64,000 nucleotides of DNA from Auriscalpium vulgare (GCA_019915015.1 JAHBBC010000013.1:1488001-1552000); one strand, 5' to 3'; positions 1-14,428 are shown, counted from the first letter of the stretch. Notes: generated from the letters alone by a model not told the origin. A program made the numbers and translations.

Positions 1-3000
1 CGCGCCGACTCGTATTCGTGCTCGAGGCCCGTTTCCGTGTTCAAAAGCAAAGGCACTTGGCGCAGTGAAGGCGAGACTGTGCACGGAGGTGGAGGGCGGA
101 AGCGGCAGTCAACGCAGCAGGCGGTCGGTGAGTCGAATCGCAACAGACTGCAAGCAAGATGCTCACCATAGGCGCGACATCATGGCTGGGAGGGTGGCGC
201 AGTTGACTGAGAGTGAGGCCTGGCTGCGGAGGAGCTCGACGAGTTGAGGCGCGAGCTGCGGCCTTGAAGCCGTTGTAAGTGGACATAGAATGGTACAATC
301 GTATGGGCACACACATGAGAAGTACTTTGGACGATGTAACCGTACCCTCATTTGACGCAGGTGTGACTGTTATAGTCGCTTCGATGGGGTAGGGCCGCAC
401 TGCGCGTGCTGCGTCAAGTCCGTGTCGAATGGAAGGATCGCCTAGGTGCGAGAGACGCCTAGGTGGCGGCCTTGCAATGTGGCGAGGAGTTGAGTAGGGT
501 GGACGATGCGCAATGGATAGTCAGGCTCTGCATAGAAGTCAAAGGCGTCGCGCGGCCCGCGTCCGAGTTCGTCGCGACGATATGTTGGGCTGCGTCGATG
601 TACAGGCAGCTGAACACTACATATTGAGCCGTCATACATACGAATGTACAAGTAGTGCGACGCTACTTGACGTGGCCAGAGGCGAGAGAAGGAGGCGGTG
701 GTCGTGGTCGGCGATCTCGGACACCAGCCTCGCAGCGCGTATGCGACGGCCAGCCCCCTCCGAGGGCTCTTCTGTGGCTGAGAAAGGGGAGGGTACAGTA
801 CAGTAATGTATGCGAGTATCAGGAGAGAGGGAATGCGCGAGGGAGATGCTCCTTCTGCGCCATCCGATGCCGACACGCCCGCTCGCCCGCCCACAGCGCG
901 CGAGGACGGGGGATTGGGACACACCACCCTGGTGCGATATATGATGCCTGTGCGCTTGCATGTCACTAGCTATCTGTTGATGCGACGATCAGCCCGAGTG
1001 ACCGCGGCAAGACTGTCGGACACGGGCGCACCTGCTGTTGACCTGCTGCGCTCTCTGAGACCTCGCCCACCCGTACCTCGCCCGCCCGTACACCAATCGC
1101 CCTGCCGCGCATTCCCTGAGTTCGATTTGAAAGTGGGACGCCTCGACGGAGCGAAACGACGGCCGTGCTGGGAGCTGGCAGGGCGCCGACATCGAAGCGA
1201 AAGTTGGCGACGTGAGCTGCGCTGGGAGGCTGCCGGGCGCGCAGAAAGCGATAGCTGTTGTTGATGTAGAGCGGTGGAGAGAGCTGAGGGGAAGACTTGA
1301 ATGAAAAGACGGAGCGGCGGTGACGAACGAGTTGAACATGCCGCGCGGCGGGTCGAACCCGCGCGACGCTGAATGTCTCCGACTCAGGCAAGTGCTCACC
1401 TCGCGACTTCAATCCAGCGTTGCGTGCGGCTGCTGCTAATGATCTCGTAGGGATCTTGCTGTATCGCGGTGGCCTCGGACATGCAGTTCCCTGTCCGCTC
1501 GTCACCCGATCACACCGGCTCGTCAAATTCGCCCGCGCAAAGACCCTGCATCTCAAAAGGTAAATGTGTTGTCTCCCGACCTCGGCATCATTCAAATGAT
1601 GTCAGGCATGCTTGCAAGCCTCTGCAAGCGCGCCCGGCACCATTTGGATGATGCTGAGGTCAAATTCTTTTTTTCAGTCTACTATTTGCCCGCTCTCTGA
1701 GAGAGCAGGCAGCAAATATACTTACTCACCAGAATGAAAACCGGACGGCTTGCAGACCCGGATCCTCCGGCGGATGCACAGTGTGGCCGGGAAATGAATT
1801 TGCTTGATGGAAGACCTCGGATGGTTGCCACGGGCGAGGTGACAGGGAACGGACTTCCTTGCCTTCCAGTTCCTTCTTCCTTTCCTGTCGCGCTGATTTT
1901 TCTCCCACAGTCCTGCGTTGTTTGGGTTAGCTTCGTCTCCGCTCGACCGCAGTCAGAGTCCGCCGCGCGACCGCGACCATCACACAACTTGTCTCTTCCT
2001 CTCAACCACCACCACCTCCGTGCAATCCCACCGTCGCCGAGCTCAGTGACGAGCTCTCAACCCCCCGAGTGCATCCACAGGTGAGCTGATACTGGAGCAG
2101 CTGAAGACTCGACGACTTACGGCGAGCGCAGCCAGATTCATTCGCGGATGTGGGAGTCGTCTGACTCGTCAGCGGCGAGCGCAGCCTCGAGCGCGCGGGC
2201 CTCGCGTGTGAACTTACACGGCCAGGTGTGCACCAAGTCGCTGTGTCGTCGAGCAGAGCCGCTAACGTCGTTGTAGCACGCAACAAATTATATTTGGAGT
2301 CTCGCAGAAGAAATCCACCGTCGAGCACGACTCTCTGCCCGTGGCCAGTCGCCCGTCTGTCGCCCGCAGCACGACCTTCGGCTCCGGGCCCGGGTCACTC
2401 GCCGCGCCTTCATCGAGGGTTGGTCTGGATCGCGGTCAGTCTCTCACTCCCTTCGATGACGCTCTCCTTTTCAACTTGCCTGACTGCCAGGGCTCGCGGG
2501 GCTCGGGCAGTCTTCGCGTGCGGCAAGATCATTCAAAATGCGATCGGTCGCACATGCTAGAAGAGCCTTCGGCGTGGCGCGGGTGCGTGTAGTTTGCCGA
2601 CACCGTGCGACGACTCCGTCGTCTCATATGCTGTGATAGAGTCGCCACCGCCGCAATCTGCACCCCAGCTCCGTCATCCATACGCCACCTCGCAACTTCG
2701 CCAGAGATACATCCGCGAAGAGCAAGCAGCAAGCTGTCTGAGACGCGTGAGTATCTCCTGTGTACGTTGTACTCGGCCTCACCTTTCGGTATGCTTCCCA
2801 GCGACGATATCCGCTGCTCGCGCACCGCGACCACGCGCTGAGACGATCTTTGGCTCGCGCACCCGACAGGATTCCGTGGTCGAGAGCGTTGTATCTTGAC
2901 GCCGCGTCGCCGCACCTGTCGCTATCCAGTAAGCATCCGCTGCCTCTGGGAGTCCGCGCGCACACACGTTAACAACGCCTGGTTTGCGCAGGAAATGGAC

Positions 3001-4372
3001 GTCGCCATTGCGCTTGAGAGATGCCGGCCGCGCCACACGCACATGCGGACGATGCCTGGGGTTGCGCAGGCGCGCGTTCGTCCCCCGGTCCCATCCGCGC
3101 CGGGTCGTGCTTGTCGCTAGCCAAGTAAGTAGCTCTCGCTGCTGCGCCGTGCTCGCACGCTGACGACGACTGCCTTGAACAAGCAGTCGACGCCGCGCTT
3201 GTCAGCGACGCTGCGGCTCGGCGTTGTGCTGGTAAGGCCATGCCAAATCGGCATCGTTCAAGTCGCTTCTGCCACGCTACACTAGCCAGTAAGTCCCGCC
3301 GTTCACCAGGCCCTGTGTCAGCGCGCTGACGATGCCTGAGTTGCAGACCGTGCTCATGCAGCAGCGTATAGTGGCCGCTTGGGCTCGAGGCGTAGTCGCT
3401 GCCGCTCAGGCTCCCGCCTGTATCCCTGGACCTACGTGACGCTTTCGTTCGTCACAGTAGATGCGGCTGTGCTCGCGGCGAGCGTCTCTTGCGCGGCCAG
3501 CGTCTCTTGCGCGGCCAGCGGGTGCAATCGAGCAAATTGAAGGCGGGTAACAGGCCTCGGGCGTCGGTGGCGTCATGCAGGAACGTCCACGAGCTCTGGC
3601 GTGTCGCCGCACGTTCGTGCCGGCCCTCAGGCCTCCTCGCTGCTGCGGATGTCGGCGCCATCGCGCCGCGGATCAGTCCTGCACCTGCCGCCTCTGAGCG
3701 ACGCTCGAATCGCCCGCAGGAGCTTCAACAGTCTGCCAGCGCGCGACCGCAAGCCTCGCGGGGGATATCCAACGGGCTACTATGCGCGCAACAAGTGCGC
3801 CGTTCCCACTACAAATTTGGTCGGCGCTGTCTTTGAATCCACTCGCTCCCGCTTACTGACATTCTTTTTCCGCAGAAACTCGGCGCGGAGCCTGCAGTGC
3901 CTGCAGCTCCATATCTGCATCCCACCCACGTCGCGGAGCGTCCTGGCCGGTCGTCGCCCAAGGCGTCCCGCAGACGCCTTTGGGAACGTCGTAGGGGCGC
4001 GGTCGGTCTCATTTTTGAAGACATCGGTGCGTTCTGTCCCGGCCGTTGATTTTCCCATCGGGCTTCCTGCTGAAATCACGTGTACAGCACGCCAGCAACG
4101 AAGGCTATGAGTGCGCGCTCACCACGCTGCCGCCGCCAGAGGCCTTGCTGCGCATGCCTCCGCCGCCCGCCGCTCTCTCACTTCCCTCTCCTTGGCGCCC
4201 TCGCACCTGCGCCTTCTCGAGGCTGCTGACATCGCCTGGAGGAGCGCCGACACGCCGTCGGCGCGCGATCACAAACCTCGCAGGGGATTGGCAGGGCATC
4301 ATCCGAGGACACAAGGCGCGGAACTGCGAGAGCTGCTGGTCCGGCTCTGTAGACGTCCACGGCGACGAGAGC

Positions 4373-5100
4373 GGACCGCGGACGTCGACGTGTTTGGTAA
4401 GCAAGTCGTCCGTCGCCTCGCCTCGCCTGCATCTGCTGAATGTATGTGTTGCATAGCGACTTGAGATTCATGGCGCGGCCGTCTCCCGCGCAGCCGTCTC
4501 GCTCGTCAGCGGCTATGCGGGTGCGTCGCCCCGCGCCCCGAGTCGGTGGCGGCGGCGGCGTTTCGTTCGCATCGGGCGAGCGGCCGTGGTACCAAGTGGC
4601 AAAGCCAGATCGCGCCGTTGCGCCGCATCCTAGCCAGTCGTCGCACGGAGTGTTGACGCCTCGGCCCACGGACATCTTGGGGACCGTCGTAGCGTCGCGG
4701 ACGGTCCCAAACTTGAAGCTTGAAGACCTCGGGCGCCGAAAGCGGACCACGGACTTCGACGGGCTTGGTGAGCAAGTCGTCGCCTCGCCTCGCCTGCATT
4801 TGCTGAATGTGTTGCATAGGCGACTTGAATGCCATGGCGCGGCCGTCCCCCGTGCTGCGTCAGCAGCTTGGCGAGTGCGTCGCCCCGCGCTTCGAGTCGG
4901 TGCATCCAGGGTGGCGGCGGTGTTTCATTCGCATCGGGCGAGCGGCGGCGGTGGTAGGTCGCGAAGCCAAATCGCGCCGTTGTGCCGCATCGTAGCCAGT
5001 CGTCGCACGGAGTGTTGACGCCTCGGACCACGGACATCTTGGAGAGCGTCGCAGCGTCGCGGTCGGTCCCAGTCCCAGGCTCGAAGCTTGAAGACCTCGG
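4373..5100 (+). repeat. Tandem duplication of a ~365-bp exon/intron unit
   Basis: Two diverged copies lie head to tail, about 4373-4737 and 4741-5100. Each starts with a GCGGACC.CGGAC block, then an intron-like stretch ending TTGCATAG, then GGCGCGGCCGTC, a CATCGGGCGAGCGGC block, and CCAGTCGTCGCACGGAGTG. A third, more worn copy of the middle part is at about 5685-5770. Blocks at 4220-4290 and 5285-5350 (around CGCCTGGAGGAGCG) are also related. Similarity is at the DNA level; the best open frame differs between copies. Confidence 0.75.
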
Positions 5101-6076
5101 TGCGTTCCAGCCGTCTTTTTCCCCCTCGCGCATCTCTGCTAACATTGCGGGTATAGCGTTCGGCCGTCCACGAGGCAGCAACACCGTCAAGAAAGCCACG
5201 AGCCCGCCCTCAGCCCGCCGACGCCGGGGTCGCTGCGTGCCTCAGCCACACACTGCGTCGTACCTACTGGCCCTCGAACGCCACTGCCATCGCCTGGAGG
5301 AGCGTCGACACGCCGTCGGCGCGCGATCGCAAGCCTCGCAGGCAATCGGCGGGGCAACATCTGAGGGCCACAAGGGGCGGGACTACGCTGGCTGCTGCGA
5401 GACGCGCCGCTCGGTGGACGTCCACAGCGACGAGCACGGCGGACGGGCTCTGAGCTCATCATAGTGTCTGGTAAGCGCGTCGTTACAGCGTGCCGGATCT
5501 CGAGCTTTCTTTTGCTGACTGCATTGCCCAGGAGAAACGGGCGTCTGCATGCGTACAGGGTCGTTCGAGGGTCCGGTGCTGGAAGGCGGGACCGGGTGCC
5601 TCGGGCCCTGCGAACCTTCGGTGCGGCGGCCGTCTCCATCCGTCCCGTCCCGCCGCCGGACGTCGATCTACTCCCCTCGCAGCACCTTGGCGAGCGAGTT
5701 GCCCCACACTCCGGGTCTTCGAGTCGGCGCATCCAGGGCGGTGGACGTGTTTCAATGGCGCTGGACGTGCGCCCGCGGTCACGCTGGAGTGGAAGTACGC
5801 GGTCAACGCCCGCGCCGGATCATCAGGACATAAAGACATACCTCGGGAGAACGGACTCGCGCTCGCGCATGGAAACACCTCTGCGCGCGCAGCACGCCGC
5901 GCGAGCTGGACGGCCGACGCGCGATGGCGTTCGCACGACGGTCGGCGAGGCGTGTGGCCGAGTCATGTGGGCCCGCGGCTTCGACGCTGCGAGGCCGTGC
6001 TCCTCGCGGTACCGGCGGGCACGACGACGCGGCCGCTTCTTGACGATTCCGAGCCGAGACGGCGGGGTGCGGTTGT

Positions 6077-6104
6077 AGGCAGGCAGGCAGGCAGGCAGGC
6101 AGGC
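6077..6104 (+). repeat. (AGGC)n microsatellite
   Basis: Seven uninterrupted copies of the tetramer AGGC. Confidence 0.95.
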
Positions 6105-6377
6105 GAGGGCGACAGCTTGAAGGTGCGCGCCGAGGTGAGCCCCTTGCTGGAAATCTCGAAAATGCGACATACCTGCTGATACCGCGCCCAGGGCATCCGT
6201 TCGTCGCGGCGGGAGGGCAGAGGTTTGTTGGTGGGTTCGAAGTCCTGTGAATAGCGTAGCTTGTAGTCGACTATGCAAATTGAAGTGCCGGGCGCATCTT
6301 TTATGCTGGTGGCGTACAAGTCGGGCCTTACCACTCGAATCACTCCGGAGAGTCCAGCGTGACTACAGCGAGGGCCA

Positions 6378-6445
6378 CAGCGTGTGCGAGGCAGACACCA
6401 TAGCGTGTGCAAGGCAGACACCATAGCGTGTGCGAGGCAGACAAA
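6378..6445 (+). repeat. Minisatellite, three ~23-bp units
   Basis: Three near-identical units beginning AGCGTGTGCGAGGCAGAC lie head to tail just past the point where similarity of the adjacent gene to SMC5 stops. They may mark the breakpoint. Confidence 0.9.
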
Positions 6446-6545
6446 GGCATGCAATTATCACCGCAGCTTTAAAGGCACACCGCTTTATCGTGCCGTACAC
6501 GCCGCCCCGCCACCGCCTCCGCCTGCTGCCGCCGCCCACCCGCCC

Positions 6546-7906
<1,361 letters not shown>

Positions 7907-9772
7907 GGAGTGGGGGGCGCGCGGGGAGGGGATGGGGGTCGCGGTCTGAGCAAAGTATCGCGTTGTTTGGTCCGTGTTTGGACGGGAGGGTGGCGCGGTG
8001 TGGCTGCGCCACAGACGCGTCCACCGACCCAACACGTCCGCTGCCACTGTTCTGCATCCTTCATTACTCCACGAAACGAGGGCGTACTTCGTTTTCACGA
8101 TCTCTATGCGGCTGGGTCGTCAAGTAAGCTATCTTCTCCCTGACACCATTAATCTCTCGTTTGACCCGAGCCACTAGTCAGTACTATCTCTGTCCCATCG
8201 ACACTTCTGCGGCGTCTTTTGGCTCAGGACTTGCAATTTAACTCCGCGTATTATGCCTGGTGCTACGTTGACGTCTCAGCCTAGCGTTCCAGGCCTCGTG
8301 TTGGCTGCTTCAGGCTGCCATCTGTGCTTAGAGTCTCGCGCCTCGAGTCCGGAGATCATCCCGGTCACGTCGGCGATCTCACAGCAAGGGTCGAGCGGTA
8401 AGCAGCTATAATCAAATCCTCCTTCGTCGAATGCTAAGCGATATGATTTCTCCAGCCGACCCTTCATAGCCCTTCATGCGATCCCCCTCCCGTCCTCCGC
8501 GGCATCGCCCGCTCCTCCTGTGGGCGTCTGCTCGATCTCCTGGACTTTCCCCTTTCAGGTCGCGTGCGGTCACTGCGCTCGCTATTGCGGTTCTGACCCC
8601 CTCTCTGACGCACCTCGTCCTTGTCATCATTCAACGCTGTTATTACAATCAGACGTGGAGAAGTTTATTCATACAGATGTGTCCTGGTCCAGAAGCCCTC
8701 GCCGCCTGTGCCGAGCAGGGGAAGAAGGTCCGGCATCGGGGGGAGCGGATCTCGGTTACGAGCACTGTGCAGTGCGCGTAAGTGGCAGCGCCGGGGCCTC
8801 GTGGAAGTAAGTACGTTTCGCTGTTCGAAGCTTGCGAGCCTTGATCATGATGCGCTTGTTCGACGGAAGAAGTCGATCTGTTCAGGCTCATCGACGGATG
8901 GCAAGGCGGGATAAACTCATAGCGGGGCTAATGCCCGCCGATCCATGCAGCACGAATATTAGCGAGAGATCCAGCGGTCCTCGATTCCGACCTTCGCGTC
9001 CGTGGAGAAGCCGGCAGTCGCTCACCACCACGGTCTCGGGGAGTGACGGGCGTGCCGTAAAGGTATGTCTCATCCTGTCTCATCCTGCTCTTGTCAACGA
9101 TCTCCCCGCAGCCAGTCCGTCTTTTGTCTCCATCCCAACGCGGCATGGTGCGAAACCCTGCAGGCACCCAGACGCAAATTGGCCTTAGAAACAAGGACTT
9201 GAGATTGGATATAGCCATCTAGTGAATCTGTGACTGTCAATCTGATGACGCGGTGTAGATTCGTATACCCAGGCGTCGGCAAAGTAGCGCCATGCGATGG
9301 TGGGAGAGCACGGGAAAGGATCGACGAGGTTCGAGCCTGTTCGAGCGCGCGAATATGATGAGGGCTGATATATGCTGATATACGGTGAATGGTGCAGACT
9401 TGTTTCGTATAGAGTTGGGGCGCCCAGGCAGGGCGAGAAACAGTGCGGTCAGGTGTGGGCGGGCGCCTGCGGTCTACAGCGCACGGTCATCACCGACACG
9501 AAACCGCGACCAAGTCGAAACAAGTCGGCGGAGTCGCTCGCATCTGCCGGCGTCCGTTGGCGAGCTGCTGTCCGCGCGCCTGGTCAGCGTCGCCGTGGCT
9601 ACAGCAGCGGAGGGCAGCCGTGGCGAGGCGAGGGTTCAGGGAAGGTGAACGATCTCGGCCCCACGTGTAGCGCACCCGTCCCGAGACTCCCGCATACAAA
9701 TATCCTTCGGCCCTGGGAGCCCTAGCCCTACCCGCCCCCCTTTGCCACCTGCCACCACCGTCGACGTCCCCC
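7907..9772. other. Intergenic region between SMC5 fragment and G-alpha gene
   Basis: Holds the divergent upstream regions of both genes. A short reading frame from about 8252 followed by an intron-like stretch (GTAAGC near 8400 to CTCCAG near 8456) hints at a small spliced transcript, but I could not extend it to a recognisable protein. Confidence 0.5.
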
Positions 9773-12216
9773 ATGCCCCGCCTCCGCGCCAGCTCGACCG
9801 GCCCCGACCCCCTCACCGCCTGGGCACCCCCGCCCGACGCCAGCCCCGAGGACCGCGACGCCCGCCTGGCCAAAGAGGCAGAAGCACAGCGCGTCAGCGA
9901 TGAGATCGACGCTGGCCTCCGCGAGGAGCGCACCGCCCTTCGCCGCCGCCAGGATGTGATCAAGGTTATGCTGCTCGGCCAGAGCGAGAGCGGTGCGTCC
10001 GCCCTCGCCCCCGTCTCTTACCCTCGAGCTAACGTCCTACAGGCAAGAGCACAACGCTCAAAAGTAGGCCCCCCGTATCCTCGTGTTCTCTCGACGCTGA
10101 CTCTGCGGCCAGATCTGCAAATGACGCATGCACCCGCGGCGTGGGCCGCCCAGCGCGAATCATGGCGCATCGTCATCCAGCTCAACCTCATACGCTCCAT
10201 CAACACAATTCTCGACGTCCTCTCCGCCGTCTCCTCCCCCACGTCGCCCGCCCAACCGTCCGCGTCCTCCTCACGCCCGCTCTCCCCGACGTACACATCC
10301 GACGAGGACACCTCTTCCGACGCACATACCGCCCTCACCGACCACCACACCGACCCGCACGCGCTGCTCCGTCTGCGCCTCGCGCCCCTCCGCCACGTGG
10401 AGGCCGACCTTCAGCGCGCGCTCGGCCACGCGCATGGCTCGCACGACCACGACACCGACCGCCGGCTGCGCGAGTTCTACGTGCGCGTGCGCGGCGGCCA
10501 GGCCGTCCGCTTTCCGCACTCGCCCACTGGCGGCACCTTACGACACACCGGGAGTGGGACGCTGAAGAAAGGCGCACACGACGTGGTGGCGGAGGCAACG
10601 GACGTGATCGCAGGGTGTGCAGACGACATGAAGGCGCTCTGGCATAATCCTGCCGTGCGCACGACGCTCGCGATGAGCGGGGTCCACCTTTGGCAGCACG
10701 CAGGCTTGTGAGTACCTTCCCTTTCGTTTCACCCCCGCTTTGTTCCTCCCCCTCCCGCGACCTCCCTTTCTCCCCCGCCGATCACGGGGCTAACCCTGCA
10801 CGTCTCCCTCCTTCGCCTTCCCTTCTAAAACTTCTCTTCTCTCCGCGGTCAGCCCGCTGCGAGGCGCGCCGCTTCCACCTTCACCCGGACAAAACCCACC
10901 CTGATCGAGCCGCTGACCCTCGCATAGCTTCCTCGACGACATTGACCGGATCGCGACCCGCTCGTACGTGCCGTCCGACGCGGACGTCGTGCGCGCGCGC
11001 CTGCGCACCATCGGTGTGTCGGAGAATCACCTGGTCTTCGAGGCCGACGCCGCCTCCACCACGCACGCCACCGTCGCGGGCGCGCTGTCGTCGGCGTCGT
11101 CGACGACGCTGACCGCCGCCGACGACCACCTGCCGCGCCGCTCCCGGGACACCGCTGCCGGTTCGTTGTGGGCACGCCGGGAGTGGATCATTTACGACGT
11201 CGGCGGGTCACGTACACATGTACGTACGCCCGCCCCTGCACGCTGACGGCTGCTGATTTAATTTGTCCCCTTGCGTGCGTTCTCCACACGCCCCGATGAT
11301 GTCTTCGTCACAGCGCCAGGCGTGGCTGGCATATTTCGAAGATTTGACCGCCGTGTTCTTCCTCGCGCCGATATCGTGCTTCGACGAGCAGCTCGAGGAG
11401 GACCGCACCGTGAATCGCCTCCAGGACTCCATCGCTCTGTGGTCGGCGGTTGTCGCCTCGCCACTTCTCGCACGGGTGCGTCCTTCCTGTTCCGTCTTTG
11501 TGTAGAGTTCAGCCCCCCCACCCTTCTCTGATCTATTACTGGTTTCCTGTGTTTCATATCATCTTCCTTCATCTCCTTTTGCCTTCCTTTAATTGCGCCC
11601 TGCTTCCGCACTTCCCCACGTTCTCAGGCTTCTGTGCTACCACCTTTCTCAGCCCCGTATCACCGCGGCAACTTATTAACGTCCCACACGTATACAGGCG
11701 ATGATGATCTTGTTCTTGAACAAGTACGACCTGCTCGAGCGCAAGATCCAGGCGGGCATCTCGATCCAGCGGCACCTGGAGAGCTATGACCGGCCAAACG
11801 ATGCGTTCGAGTTCACGACGTGTGAGTGGGCCTCCCATGTTTCATATCTAGCGCCTTGTGCACGTGTTTGTCCAGTTCTTTTCTGTGCGGACCAGTTTTG
11901 GCTCCGATAGACGACTGACGAGCACCTAAGACATACGCAGAAGGTTCGAGCGCATTTTGCGCAAGAAATCCCCCGTCGCAAGACCGTTCTACGGGTATCA
12001 TACTTCGGCCATCGTAAGCGCGCTGTGCCCTTCCTCTTGCATTCTCTTCTAACGGCTCTCGCTAGGACACCACGGCGATGGCACATACACTAACCGACGG
12101 TGCGTTTCAAACGTTTCTTTTGGCTTTCCCACCACAGTCATATACTCACACCTGTTCAATTTGCAGTCCGTGAGGGCGTAATCCGGCGGCATCTCGAAGA
12201 AGCGCAGTTCATCTGA
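9773..12216 (+). CDS. Divergent heterotrimeric G-protein alpha subunit
   Basis: Binds GTP/GDP and relays signals from seven-helix receptors at the membrane. Nine exons join in phase: 9773-9992, 10043-10063, 10113-10707, 10928-11219, 11314-11475, 11698-11821, 11931-12013, 12066-12099 and 12167-12216, giving 526 residues, longer than the usual ~350. Motifs in order: P-loop GQSESGKSTTLK, SWRIVIQLNLIRSI, an enlarged helical domain rich in Ser/Pro/His, switch I RARLRTIG (arginine finger and Mg-binding Thr kept), switch II DVGGSR, PISCFDE, NKYD for guanine recognition, and the C-terminal TSAIDT motif. Two oddities stand out. The catalytic Gln after DVGG is Ser, so intrinsic GTP hydrolysis should be slow. 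The N-terminus is MPRL and lacks the MG needed for myristoylation. Both fit the extra, non-canonical G-alpha class expanded in Agaricomycetes. The exon 4/5 junction (at CAT|CGC) was chosen to keep the full switch II. Confidence 0.93.
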
Positions 12217-12946
12217 TCCTCTGCGTCCCTTCTCCCGTCTCTTTTCCTTTCGACCTCCTCTCCCTACATCATCCCTTCCTCTCCGTGGGTTCGTTCTAGT
12301 GTGGGATTTATCACCGTGTATCTGTACTGTTACATCGTGCATCATTTATGGGCAATTGAAAAGTATTTAATTCTTTTGTACCATACCAGAGGGTAGGACG
12401 TGTGTACTGTACGTATGAGCATTAATGCATGGGGTAATTGTGATGATGTCGACAATGTATAACGAGGGACCGCTCACCGCATGCTACCGACTTTACCGAC
12501 TCTGTTCCTGATGCACATTTCTTTATGGAGGTCGTCTGATGGATGCGTCCGATTTACCTGGCTGATATAGTAGTTTATCTGACTCGCAAACAAGTTCCGC
12601 GCAAGGCGGCGGTGACTATACGCGTGGCAAATTACTCTAGCCTCAAGAAAGGGTGGTTCTCAGCTTACGAAAATCTGCCATGGCCGACCCTTCGTGTGTT
12701 GCTAGCTCTCTCAAGATCCCCTCGTCGCTTTTGACCTCTCGTACAGAGAAAGGTGCAGCAGCCCTCGCTGTCGCTTTGTCAGATTACTGAATTTACCTCC
12801 GAGAACCATGCCAACACGTCTCGGCCTCCGCGTGCGCAAACCTCAACCGCCGCCAATTCAGAACAGGCTCGCGGGGACCGAAGTCCGCGATGATGGTGCT
12901 GAAGCTTGGCCTCCTCGGCACCCACAGCGGCATGCGCCGGCAGCGT
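12217..12946. other. Convergent 3' intergenic region
   Basis: Lies between the 3' ends of the G-alpha gene and RRP43. AT-richer than the coding flanks; no gene seen. Confidence 0.6.
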
Positions 12947-14245
12947 TCAACAAACGTAAACTTTATTCCCGACGGCGGCATGCCGCTCCGTCGCACGCGC
13001 GATACACAGGTCCAATGCGTCCTCCCCGTCCTCCAGCATGCCCACACCGACTTGGGCCGTGGACACGAGCGCGCCGCGGTCGTCGAGCACGACGCTGATC
13101 GTCGTGTCCAGCAGGGGCTCCTCGAAGGCCGTCGGGTCGGCGAGCACGAATTTCCTGGGGGGCGGCCGTGTAAGGAGCGATCGTCGGGCGGATAGGGTCT
13201 AGACGTACGAATCAAAGACCCCGAAGGAGTACGCGACGGGCAGACGGGCGAGGGCGAGCGGCGTGCGTGTCCGCCGCGAGCAGGTGGTGCGGCCTGTGTC
13301 TTCGTTGTAGGTCGCTTTTGGGAGAGTTGCTGCAGGCGCAATGAAAGTCAGCAACGATGACGAGATAACGGCCAGGAGCGGTGACCGCATGCAATGGGAC
13401 GGACGTCTCGCTGATACGCGTCTCCAAAACTGGCGTACACCGACGACAGAAGAGACGCGCAGCAGCGGACACGCCAAAGGGCCGACGACTATGACAGTAC
13501 GCCGCAGCATGTAGCAGAACACAGCTGGACTGGGACTCACTGTTTTTGAGCGCCGCGACCATAGCCACAAGTGCCGCGTCAAACGCGTTTCCGTCGTAAT
13601 TGATACATGTCGCGTCGACGTAGAGGACCCATACGGCTTTTCCCGGATGGATGACGAGCGAGGAGATGGGGAGTATGCCGGACCTGTCAGTCCGGAGGAC
13701 ACGGAGAAAGATGAGACACGGATCACGTTGGTAAAGGACTAGTAAGGGGTGTCAAAGAGGTTACTCAACGTACGAGACGATGATGTCGTTAAGCCTGTCA
13801 GAGAGCACTTGGGCTTCCTCGGATGGGGGACCGGGCTTGAATTTTGGTGAGCACATGGCAGGCAGGTCAAGGTTCGGGACTGTGCCGACATTCGCATGTT
13901 AATGAGAACATGGGGCAGACGAAGTAAGCATACCAAGAAAGCCTTCCTCTGGCCGGTCGAGGTCTGGCTCTGCGATCTCTGCCTTCACGCCGCAGACGAT
14001 GGTGGTTTCGCCCAGACGTACTAACGCAGAGCCGTCCGCTGTGGACACGGAGCCTTGAGCCGAATGAGCCCCCGTCCATGCAGAAGCTTCGCAGACTCAC
14101 CGAGGACAACACTCAGGTCTCGGAAGTCGTCAAACTCGCGGCCATCTGGACGGACGTTCTCTGCGACAAATCGCTCGAGGTACACTCGCGGATGCAGCCG
14201 CTGGAAGATTTGGGCCTTCACATCACTTGAGCTCGGCTCTGCCAT
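12947..14245 (-). CDS. RRP43: Exosome core subunit RRP43 (RNase PH-like)
   Basis: Subunit of the six-member RNase PH-type ring of the RNA exosome, which degrades and trims RNAs 3' to 5' in nucleus and cytoplasm. Six exons join in phase: 14101-14245, 13934-14053, 13774-13879, 13541-13683, 13209-13329 and 12947-13154; 280 residues, normal for the family. Seen in order: ENVRPDGREFDDFR, STADGSALVRLGETTIVCG, the PNLDLPAMCSPKFKPGPPSE block, HPGKAVWVLYVDATCINYDG, the NAFDAALVAMVAALKN helix, VAYSFGVFDS and DPTAFEEPLLD. This order and spacing match RRP43 rather than RRP42 or RRP45. Like other eukaryotic ring subunits it is expected to be catalytically inactive. The start at MAEPSS is chosen over an in-frame upstream Met because it gives a typical N-terminus. 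It shares its promoter with VPS74. Confidence 0.92.
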
Positions 14246-14428
14246 TACATTCGTGAATCGCGAGTCCACCAGAGAGAAAGAGCCCACGGAAGACGGAAAG
14301 GCACGAGGAAAGGTGCAGAACCCTAACCCAACCGCCGAGGTAGACTGCACCCGCGCCGAATGGTCGCGGAATAATCACTTGGCATCGACCTCTACATCAT
14401 CGTCGCCGTCCAGCACGACGCTGCAGCG
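14246..14428. promoter_or_regulatory. Divergent promoter shared by RRP43 and VPS74
   Basis: Only 183 bp separate the two start codons of these head-to-head genes, so both 5' UTRs and core promoters must lie here. I see no clear TATA box. Confidence 0.6.

Larger units (their letters stand above)
1..6450. other. GC-rich region without a recognisable gene; spliced-looking repeats
   Basis: I recognise no protein here in any frame. Several stretches on the plus strand look like real fungal introns: a GTAAGT/GTGAGC/GTGCGT donor, a CTGAC or CTAAC branch site and a terminal AG, 50-75 nt apart. Examples are near 2929-2990, 3125-3186, 3289-3346, 4396-4456, 4768-4819, 5099-5156 and 5471-5530. The exon-like blocks between them cannot be joined into one long frame. 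It may be a fast-evolving or decayed gene, or a non-coding spliced transcript. Confidence 0.5.

Noticed and set aside
1320..1465. tRNA-Ser-like features on the minus strand (GGTTCGA box, CTGGATTGAAGTC, pairing ends)
   Set aside because: The T-loop is only five bases, the A-box lies on the wrong side of the anticodon-like part, and no cloverleaf closes properly.
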